Below, piece by piece: positions 54,951 through 64,000 of a stretch of 64,000 nucleotides of DNA. The stretch spans positions 4,608,008 to 4,672,007 of the forward strand of contig NW_002060943.1 in the NCBI RefSeq assembly GCF_000150275.1. The letters are read 5' to 3'. Made by a program: the position numbers and the translations under genes. Source of the DNA: Trichoplax adhaerens. Lineage: Eukaryota > Placozoa > Uniplacotomia > Trichoplacea > Trichoplacidae. Each line of letters starts with the position of its first letter. Position 1 is the stretch's first letter. A model generated the notes under the pieces. It did no database searches. It worked only from the letters and a program-made list of their open reading frames with translations, and was not told the DNA's origin.

Positions 54951-56139
54951 CACCGTCCTTATAATACGATCACATCGGTAAATATACTTTAAAGTCTTTC
55001 TCAATATACACTTAATATCAGAATTTGACTAGTGTAAACAGAAGAAGTTTGCTTTAATTCTTTCATGACTAAATTAACATACACAGTTTTGCACTAGATT
55101 CGAGAAGAGCCTGCATTAATCTTCATTTGAAGTGCCAATTTTTCTGATATCACTGCCGCTGAACGATTCATAGACTCAGGCAAGTCATTACAGAGTTTAT
55201 ACCTATAATCAACAAATAGCATGAGAAATCAGCCCGTTCTGAATAGCTAGTTTTGACATACTGTATTTTTCGTTGGCATTTAGTAGTTATCTTACTTATA
55301 GTCTTGGCCATTTTAATAGACAAAACCTAATATTTTTAATCTGCTACAATCAATTTTATTAAGGGTCTCTCACTATACTGTACAGCAAGCGTACTTTACT
55401 TCAGTTATTCACCCACACTTTTTATTGCATGGGACAATTATTTTTATTTTTGGGGAAGAAATAATTAGATAAATGATCGTAGCCAATAACTTTCAACTCC
55501 ACCATTTCCTACTACAATTCTTAGACTGATTATAATCATATTCACTTACTATTATTTTTCAAAGTTAAAACGGCTGTCTTTATTTACATCACTAAGTCTT
55601 TGAAATCGAATCATTATTTCCTCGCCATTTGTCCACTTTGTATAGCTACAGTACTAATTAATAGTTATTTATGTAATTACTTATCGTTAGCTATCGATTG
55701 TTATAATTAATAAATTATTTCGGTTGCCCGTCATTAATCTTATTTTACTAAAAATCACCAGTAGTCATCGATTAACCCTGCCGGACATTTAGATCGTCAA
55801 TCCGTAATAGGATTGATTAGATTTTGTAGTAATATAGAAATTGATCAGCAAATAGCCACAATGAAGGTAATAAGACAGCATTACGTATCTTAACTTTTGT
55901 ATCCCAGCACTGTATATTCGATTACTATGGTTTCGTGTTATCAAGGTTTAGTAAAAGCAAATGCAATTTATTTAAATTTGCTCCACTCTACATAATGTTC
56001 AAGGAAAGTAAAGATTCTTGTGGTACCTAGAAAGATATTAAATGGTGAAACTACCGACTTAAGAAAACCGTTATTTTAGCTTAATTCTCCCTTGAGTTGC
56101 TTTAAATTAGTGGTACCTGGTACCGTGATACCGTTAAAA

Positions 56140-59100
56140 ATGCGAAAGAAATTTCGATTTACTGTAGAATCGCTGTGTTTGATTTACGTTTTACTGCTAC
56201 TGAATCAAATCAGCACCTATGGGGCCTACCATAGTAAAGAGAAAAGATCAACGTTATGGAATCCAGCGTCCGCCAAAATATATAACTTTTCAGGTAAATA
56301 TAATCTACTACCACCTATGTAACCGTTTGATTTCCAATGAGCTGAAAAATACAGTACCAGGGCATAATGTATCAAGTCTTCCAGGGTAAAACAGGATCTT
56401 TTTTAATTTTTGATTACCATTTTCAATTTATTTTTTGAATTTGTGTGTTTACGTGTCATAGTTTTAATAATGATATTTTTACTAGAAACTAGTTAAAGCG
56501 TAAAACCCAACAAAGTCAATATTATACATTAGCTCCTGCTCCAACTAAAGATAGAATACTCTCCTAGGATCCAATAGCAATTATTGCGTAAAAATTTGTT
56601 CAACTTAAGTCCATAAATGCGGACTATATAAACTCGTGTATTATTTAGCCAGAAATTAATCGATTTAAACGAATCACTGTACATTTTATTACATCTTAAT
56701 TCGTTTATAATGTAAGACTAAGAAAATAAGATCTCTGAATGGATCGATTCCATCGGTTACTTTATTCACAGTACTATACCGGGTATTAAAATAAAAACGA
56801 TATTGTAATTGTTTGGAAATAGGCCACTGTAAAAATAAGTTTTAAGTTCCTACAGAGGCAAACTAGTAGCTTTATTTTACATCAAGTGGCGTGGCAGCGT
56901 AAAGATATTTGAAGTAATATGGTATAAATGCGTGAAAAAAATAATTAACTTATTGCCCTTTTCTTAATTAAAAATTAATATTGTATATAGAAATCGGTAT
57001 AGACTGTTGTATATTCTAGAACTGACTACAATATACCATTAAAATAAAGATAATAGCCCTTTCTATTTGTTTACTTACCATACGTCTTGCAGTCGACAGT
57101 GCTACTTACAATTCGCGTATATAAACTGAGTTATGCATAGGTGTTTTGCGCTTAAAAAATACACAAATAAAATTAACTCTACCTGATCTCATGCTATGAC
57201 TTCTGTAATATTGATACGAATATTTAATTATGTCACATTAGTAGTAGATGATTTAGAATTTTGATGTTTAGAACTTGAAATATGTAAGATCGATTATATT
57301 TGTAATATTTAATTCAAATATTATGACAGCAAAATTTCTGTAAGGTAGTATAGCAGTTGTGCTATACTTAATTATGAAAAATGCTACAGCGAGCGGTAAC
57401 TTTTATGTCTCATTTACTAGCGTATCCAACTATGTAAAGTCTGATGTTCGACGGATACTTATACTTGATTATTGCATTTTCTCTCATTCAGAGTATAATT
57501 ATCGTTAAAATCAATACCCTTCTTTGCTTTTAGCAATTCCTTTAGCGTCCATTAAATGTAATTTACAAAATGACTTATGCGGATGGAAAGAAGTAACTGG
57601 AATAAGTAACTTTGGTTGGAAAAGACAGAATGGATTAGAAGCAGATGCATCAGGCCATGGCCTCAGTAATGATTTCACTTACGGCAATAGTAAGTTGCTG
57701 ATTCAAACTTACCAATCTAATATTTAAGTAATCACCAAAATATTCACTTACATTGCCCACTGAATATATTTCTAATAAAACACTTCTCAGAAAAATGGAC
57801 GATAGAGACCATTTAATGCTGATTTTTAATCCTTCGATTTATCTATTGTTTTTTTCTACAGAATCTGGTTATTACTTAATAGCTAATTTTCGAAATTTCT
57901 TAAAGCCTAATTATTTCGCTGATTTAATCAGTCCACCAATGCTTCTTCCAAAGCAGCTACAACATGTTAAAGTTAGTAATATATCAATTGAACATAAAAC
58001 TAGTACAAAAAATTGAAAACATTATTCTTAACAATTAACATACAATCATAGACCATATATCATATCGTGCAAGTATGGCTTCTATTATTTGGTTACAGTA
58101 TTAAAATAGAAATTTAAAATAATACCGGAAATACAGCATATTAATGGGTTAAGGAAAAGTTTACTAATTACTAAAGTGTGCTTTCTATTTTGTCGGTCTT
58201 TCTCGCTCAATATCTTTACAGCAATATCTTTACAACGGTGTAGTACGCATGAATTCATCACAATTCAAAACACTACTATTGACTAGAAATCATTTTTATT
58301 AAATAAATTATATTAGCTACATCTAATTAAATAATATTATATAATACTTTTTTGTTATCGTGTCTATTGACTAATTTACGTTGAACTTCTATCTTACGTT
58401 TATATTTAAATGCTACCATTTTTAGATACGATTAGTGTGCGTTATACAGACGCAATCTTAAGTTTGATAGTTTGATCGCGAATTAATTTTGTTTTCAAAC
58501 TCAACATTTTTCATGTTTATGTAGGTAAAGTTTGCCTATAACACTGACATCAGTACTCTGCAAATTTATGCTATCTATCCAAGATATAATCTTACTCAGC
58601 ATCGTTTACGTGAAAGCATATTTAAAAATCATAGCCATCAATGGTATCAGGAAGATTTCACCTTTCTTCCCTTATATCCGTACTACCAAGTAGGATTGTT
58701 TCGATTACTTTTTAAGTTAACAGATCACAACATCATAAACTAATCTACCAACTAAATGCAATAGATAATCATTCGAAGCATCACCAACGCTAAGAACATT
58801 CTTATAGCATTAGATGATCTCGAAATATATCCAATCGGTAAAATATTGGTGACCTGAATCTTCGTATATTTCATACATAAATTACTTATCATCATTAATT
58901 TTTCCTTGTAATAAGTTTAGGCATATGATAAAATAGTTCATATTAAATATATTTTGCTAAGATGTGTTCTGCTCTACTGGTTTACATTGATGTTTTATCT
59001 TGTGATTTTAAAATATTTACTTTTTGCTACAGAAACTAATTGTTATACGGAAAAAGGGCAAAGTTATCGAGGCAACGTTTCTATAACTCGTAGTGGGATT

Positions 59101-60703
59101 CTATGTCAACAATGGTCCTCAAATACACCACATAATCATTCTTTCAAACCTTCAACTTATTATAATGATGGCCTTGTGAGCAACTATTGCCGAAATCCTT
59201 CTGGCCTTCGTAACTCACCGTGGTGTTATACAAGCAATTCTAGTATTTCATGGCAATACTGCAATGTTACCAAATGTCAAAATTCATCCGACACCTTAAC
59301 ATATGTTGATCCTTACAAAAGTACCGTTTGGATTAATTGTTACTTTACATTTTAAATATTAGACTAGTAACGTTAATATATTTGAAGTACCGGTACGAAT
59401 GATATAAAAATGTCTTAATATGAAAATTTTTACTTATTTCATCTCAGACACTATACCCATAAAATTAGTTGGTGAATCTAGTACCTCTGGTCGTGTTGTT
59501 GTTTATCATGAAGGCGAATGGGGTACAGTTTGCAATGATTTAATGAATGATAGAGTAGCAACAGTAATCTGTCGCCAATTAGGTTTACCTCAACCCGGAA
59601 AGATGTTATGTAAGAAATTAATTAAAGATACTGATAGAAAATGTGAATTAAAGTAATGTGGAAATTATCATTTCATTTCTTACGATGTCTATAAAATCTA
59701 TTACTATTTTGGAAATTTATTTTCATAGCAACAATAAATGAAGGTACTGGAACGATATGGATTCGCCTTCTTATTTGTATTGGTAATGAGAAACGCTTGG
59801 AAAATTGTCTTATATCATCATGGAATAGCACTTTTTGTAATCATTCTGAAGATGCTGTGATATCCTGTTCAGGAAAGACATTAACAACTACCTCTGGTAA
59901 ATTTACACCATTTATACATAATGATTTCTAATACCCTAATCCTTATGTGCTAATATGTCCGGCTTTCACTGTTTTACTACAGCAGTGGGATACACAGCGA
60001 CAGTTGCTACCACCAAACCATCAGAATCGAGAACGGCGGTTCCCTTCGTTTTGATTAGTGCTAGTTTCTTTGTATTAGTGATTTTAACCTTAATCTATAT
60101 TCGTAATGCGAGGAGATCAATTAGTAGACGGAATCAATCAACTAGGCAGTCAGGTTTGTAGACAAGTTGTTTTTGCTTCTTCTTATACTATTGTGCGGAA
60201 TAACAATTTACATGTAGACTAATATTTAAATAGCAACTAATATAGCTTATTGTCGCATAACCTAAGAGTGAATTTGATTTCATGATATAGTTGCATAGAT
60301 TGCGACATTAGCAAACTTTTAAAATATCATATAACTGTAAAATAAATATAGAAAGACTACTGTATCATAAAGAATCTCTATTTTGAGCTTGCATTGCTGA
60401 AAAGGAATTTATTGTAAATATTGAATGATTTGATAGCAACACAGCGGCCTCGTATGGTAGCCCCTCCTTCGTATAATACTGCTCTCAATGAAATAACTCG
60501 TGATCCAAATGCCCTAAAGGAACTTCATCACAGTCCTACCGGAGGTAAGATAACTACTAACAGTTATGAAATTGAGTAACATTGAACAATTTTTGTTAGT
60601 TGGTAATGATAATTGTATAAAGATGCTATATCGTTTTACATATTTACTTTCAGAATCCTTACCTGACTATGTTAGAGCTACAAGCAATGCCAGGCATTTC
60701 TGA
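56140..60703 (+). CDS. Single-pass receptor: MAM-kringle-SRCR-TM (paralogue)
   Basis: Eleven exons join in phase to 534 residues: 56140-56293, 57534-57689, 57862-57971, 58525-58689, 58765-58837, 59033-59320, 59448-59609, 59729-59896, 59983-60153, 60437-60544, 60654-60703. The ATG at 56140 opens MRKKFRF and a signal peptide (LCLIYVLLLLNQI), then a basic site SKEKRS. Domains: MAM ~52-219 (CNLQNDLCGW, ILIALDDLEIY); kringle ~220-315 (NYCRNPSGL, SPWCYT, six Cys); SRCR ~316-425 (WGTVCND, ICRQLGLPQPG, six Cys); TM ~445-465 (VPFVLISASFFVLVILTLIY); tail with PPSY and LPDY. Exon lengths 110 and 162 are identical to those of the upstream gene, and every domain edge is a phase-1 intron. It lacks the SRCR2 and MAM2 exons of that gene. 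The ligand is unknown. Confidence 0.9.
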
Positions 60704-61580
60704 TAAATACATAAATTAGCTGACTTAAGTTTATGTAATTTTTACATTATAATTCTTCCTTATTTATTACATATCATCTAACGCCTCACTAATTCTATCT
60801 ACGTATGATTGTAGAGGAGAAGCATTATCTCCAATAATTTAAAATTTGATATGATGATAAGAGCAGTAATGTATAATATGCCAATATAATTTAATTATTT
60901 AAGCATATACTTGAGTATGTGCTTAACGCAATGGTATTTATTAATATTTATATATTTCTTCCATTATTATTCGAACTATTAGCGTAAATATTTTAAACTA
61001 AATGCATAATAGTTAGTTGGGGTACACCGTTAAGAATATTAAAATATCATAATAAAACGTGGCTTATGCTATTGACTCTCCATACAATTCTAATCATGAT
61101 GAAAATGAAACAGTCTTAAGTAACTGTAAATACTGGTTCATTTATTTTATATTTTCAATCCTACGAATAAATATAGATTGGTCATTAAATTCGTTGTAAA
61201 AGTGGTTTGCTCACTCTACTCTATAACAATAAATGGCTTTAAATCGTTGTAAATTAGTCTGAGCGTAAATTCACTGTTGTATTTTGTACAACAAAGGCTA
61301 AAATTTATCCTTTAATCTACAAATTGCAGCTAACTATTGAAAAGACTACATACCGGTACTTGTGGTTATCTGCAATGGCAATTTGAAGAAAGATAAAAAT
61401 CTTTTGTTACCTGTACAAGATAATTCCAAATTGTATTCAAAGGATAGGCAAGCCTGTGAAATTATATATGTTTTTATTCGTTTTATCAGGATGGATATCA
61501 TAATACCTCAATTTTATAACTGGTAGAAAAATGCTGTATATCAAATTATGGATTAATGTAATCACTTGAAATAATGCAGC

Positions 61581-61608
61581 CTTGTTGCAAACCGAGGGTT
61601 GCAACAAG
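61581..61608. repeat. Perfect 10-bp stem inverted repeat
   Basis: CTTGTTGCAA and TTGCAACAAG flank the 8-base spacer accgaggg. The stem is perfect. It could be a hairpin in a transcript or the remnant of a repeat end. Nothing nearby decides between these. Confidence 0.6.
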
Positions 61609-61705
61609 AAGCGACAGAAAAATAGCCCACCTCACCTAGGGGATAAAAAATACTTTATTTCGCTACCAACTCACTTTAACGAGACATAAATACATTTTTA
61701 TAGAA

Positions 61706-61729
61706 ATATATATATATATATATATATAT
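61706..61729. repeat. (TA)n microsatellite
   Basis: Twelve TA/AT dinucleotides in an unbroken run. A shorter one is in a TRPA intron near 17800-17818. Confidence 0.9.
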
Positions 61730-62406
61730 TTTAGAAATCCACGGACTAATTTGCTTGGCTCCTTCCATCTATCCATCTTTAGAGCAATCGACTTGGAAGC
61801 CTATCTACCATAGTAGTCTGTATGCAACCTCGATTGGTTTGGTGTGCAGATGTGCAATACCGTGCGTAGTGTGAGCCGTAAGGTAGTACAGTACTGTACC
61901 CTACAAAGTAATACTGGAGCTTATGGCTGTAGCAGCCCTTAGGGAATAAAGTAACGTCCCTAGGGACTGGTACAATAAGGTACTGCACTACACTAGACCG
62001 GATCGTTCATACTGTACCTTCAAAAATGCAACTGACTAGTTGTGTTTATTTTATATAAATAAATAACTGCTAGCTCAAATAGCAAAGCCACATTAGTTTA
62101 CCGTTAACGCTAGTCAAAAAGAGGTGCAAAATTGTTTAAAATCGTATACATGAACGTCGTGGTGTTACCAACTACGATCTGCCATCGTTTTATAGCCGAC
62201 AACTAGCCTTAACTTGTTGATCAATCGAGGTAGAGGGAATTGAAGCTAATATAGAAATACGCTTTGATTTCGTCATTGTACTGGTTGCCAAGACAGCAGC
62301 ACCACTACTAACATCTTTCCTGTAGTCTTATATACCTATTTCAAGTTGGTTCCTGCTCATTCAAAAGGGTTGAAACGATTGTAGCTTTCTGATTTGGGCT
62401 ATCATT

Positions 62407-63513
62407 ATGCCGCCGATTATATCCATGCTATATGTAGCTCGAAGACTGCGACCAACTTCGAGCTTACGATATCTACGTGAGTTCAATACTTCAATAGTGT
62501 GTCAGAAAGGAATACGAGCTAATGAAGCAGTATTGCCACTTTCATCGGCCCTCTATCCGCAGCGATTTTCATCAATAGTATTATGGAGGAGTTGCTCTTC
62601 GTTCCATAGCAATAATGACACCAAGCCGGCGCCTACGATGAATTCTACTTCTTCATCACCAGATAATAAACAATCAATCAATAAAGAATCATTAGATGTT
62701 ACTAAGCTGGCAGCATTGGTAAGCCAATGACTAGCGATAACATGTTTTGGATTAATTTGCTCTTGTTATACCGTTGTTTTATAGTATTTAGTCCCTATCA
62801 ACCCTTAACTAAATGTATAATATTGCTTGATTTTTTAATTTTAATTAAACATGGCTCGGTTAGTCACTACAAAAGGCAAATGAAAACGGTGAGTTCATTG
62901 CTTGCTTAATTATGACTGTTATGAGTATTATTCAATTTTATTGATCTAGAAAAATAAATGATGTTGCTAATCTTCCCTCATCAGATATTATGCTAGATTA
63001 TTAAATGCTTATGCTACGATAGGATACCTTTCTTGGGGTAGAAACGGTTTATTATTTACCGCAATATCACTTTCACTATATAACTCTGATATCGCCAATC
63101 ATGTTCATGCGGTAGCAGCTTCTCTTGGTAAGATCAATAAATAATTCGTTTGTAAAGTAGGCTAAATTGGCACTGCATCACGATGACATGAATAAATAGC
63201 AATTAAACCTTTCTTTATCAAACAGGAAATCAGTTTCCCTAGTTCTTAAAGTGATATATGTCTAATTCATAGGGTAATGATTCAATTTTAGCATTATTTC
63301 TACATCTTTATAGTTTTTGCATCTACGGGCGTGTTATGTATCAGCTCTGGCACAATCCACTATATTTGGGATGGACTCAAGCTACGTCGTCAAATGTTAA
63401 TTTCTCGTTTTCGCCTGATATGGATGATATCACATGCAAGTTGTATTCTTTTATTTTGGATCTTAGGATTATTATTCTATTTTGAAGACTTGCTCTTTGA
63501 GTCTGCCAAATAA
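62407..63513 (+). CDS. TMEM160-like mitochondrial membrane protein
   Basis: Exons 62407-62718, 62985-63127 and 63314-63513 (TAA). Exon 1 starts MPPIISMLYVARRLRPTSSL, rich in Arg/Ser and without acids, which fits a mitochondrial presequence (a second Met at 62425 is possible). Exon 2 contains LLNAYATIGYLSWGRNGLL, matching the conserved FLSWFRNGLL core of TMEM160. Exon 3 continues the family pattern with GVLCISSGTIHYIWDGLKLRR and a last membrane helix (CILLFWILGLLFY). TMEM160 is a small multi-pass inner-membrane protein of unclear biochemical role. The donor at 62719 leaves phase 0, but exon 2 needs phase 2, so a small exon or a different splice site is missing from this model. The piece 62854-62889 with a gtgagt donor is a candidate but gives the wrong phase. 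Confidence 0.7.
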
Positions 63514-64000
63514 AATCCGATCTAAGTTTTCTGAACATCAAAATGGGAGGATAAATTTTTTATACTTTCATTATGTGCAATTGGCTATGTTATCAGTGAC
63601 TGTAATGCTTGGCTGCATTAGGATTATTTCCATTCTACTTGATTGTTAGTAATATCTTACGAAATATTGATTTTACTGCTATATTGAGTGGTACATTTTA
63701 TACTGTTATGGTATTGGAAGATTGTTATATTAGCTTTTAAAGATTGCAAGCTTCGAGTATTGTTTCATAGTGTCGTATTGATGGTTGATTCATTTGTCTA
63801 GACATCGGTAAATGTTTACAATGTTTTTGCTAATTACGGAATAGACAAAAACTGTATAACTATCACCCATTTATAGATATGCGACGTTGGCGGCCTTCCA
63901 AAACTAGAGAAACGTAGGGAGTGTCTTAATGCAAACACTGTATATTGCCAAAATCTTACCCATTGACATTTCGCTATTGAACACTCTACCAGCGTCTCCG
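63514..64000. other. 3' flank of the TMEM160-like gene
   Basis: About 490 bp without a convincing gene. On the minus strand a 14-codon open stretch from the window edge ends at a gtaaga donor near 63959. It could be the edge of an exon of a gene beyond the window, but it is too short to support. Confidence 0.4.

Larger units (their letters stand above)
52132..56139. other. Intergenic region between the tandem receptor genes
   Basis: About 4 kb without a recognised gene. It contains a ~235-bp direct duplication near 53880-54350, a related ~81-bp spaced pair near 53761 and 53842, and a 40-bp minisatellite at 54752-54950. The remaining AT-rich DNA shows no clear motif. The promoter of the second receptor should lie just upstream of 56140. 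Confidence 0.5.
60704..62406. other. Intergenic region upstream of the TMEM160-like gene
   Basis: About 1.7 kb without a recognised gene. It has a perfect inverted repeat at 61581-61608, a TA dinucleotide run at 61706-61729 and a short TACAGTACTGTA run at 61886-61905. The promoter of the gene starting at 62407 should be in its last few hundred bases. Confidence 0.5.

Noticed and set aside
63959-64000. Possible minus-strand exon edge (GDAGRVFNSEMSM before gtaaga)
   Set aside because: Only 14 codons visible at the window edge; cannot be told from chance.
1-64000. CRISPR arrays, operons, Shine-Dalgarno sites, rRNA or clear tRNA genes
   Set aside because: The window is spliced eukaryotic DNA; none of these was found, and the tandem repeats lack CRISPR repeat-spacer structure.

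Overview
The window is AT-rich nuclear DNA from an animal. Every recognisable gene is split into many short exons by GT..AG introns of about 50-500 bp, and the products are typical of animals: a TRPA channel, kringle/MAM/SRCR receptors, TTI1, DUS3L and a TMEM160-like protein. Short introns, high AT content, close gene spacing and domain-shuffled receptors would fit an early-branching metazoan such as a placozoan. That placement is inference; no sequence here proves the species. Because exons are short, long open frames are scarce, so genes were built by joining exons at splice sites that keep the reading phase and conserve the family sequence.

Layout: 2-91 is the last exon of a plus-strand gene that starts outside the window. 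About 0.1-16.2 kb is a long gene-poor stretch with one copy of a dispersed repeat. 16.2-29.0 kb holds a plus-strand TRPA-type cation channel with many ankyrin exons, six transmembrane segments and a pore. Its introns carry a ~140-bp tandem repeat, a decayed duplicate of the S1 exon and a 22-bp minisatellite. 29.4-36.9 kb (minus) is TTI1, convergent with the channel. 37.2-41.5 kb (plus) is DUS3L, divergent from TTI1 across about 330 bp that contain a palindromic TACAGTAC tract. 41.5-44.7 kb is intergenic, with the second, inverted copy of the dispersed repeat and a larger TACAGTAC tract. 44.7-52.1 kb and 56.1-60.7 kb are two tandem paralogous single-pass receptors: MAM-kringle-SRCR-SRCR-MAM-TM and MAM-kringle-SRCR-TM. 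The 4 kb between them holds two further tandem repeats. 62.4-63.5 kb is a TMEM160-like inner mitochondrial membrane protein.

TTI1 and DUS3L are housekeeping genes (PIKK maturation; tRNA dihydrouridylation) that share a divergent promoter region. The two receptors are the most distinctive content. All their domain boundaries fall at phase-1 introns, they share exon lengths, a basic processing site after the signal peptide, and two (L/P)PxY motifs in the cytoplasmic tail. They look like a duplicated receptor family able to couple to WW-domain proteins, with the downstream gene lacking exactly one SRCR+MAM exon block.
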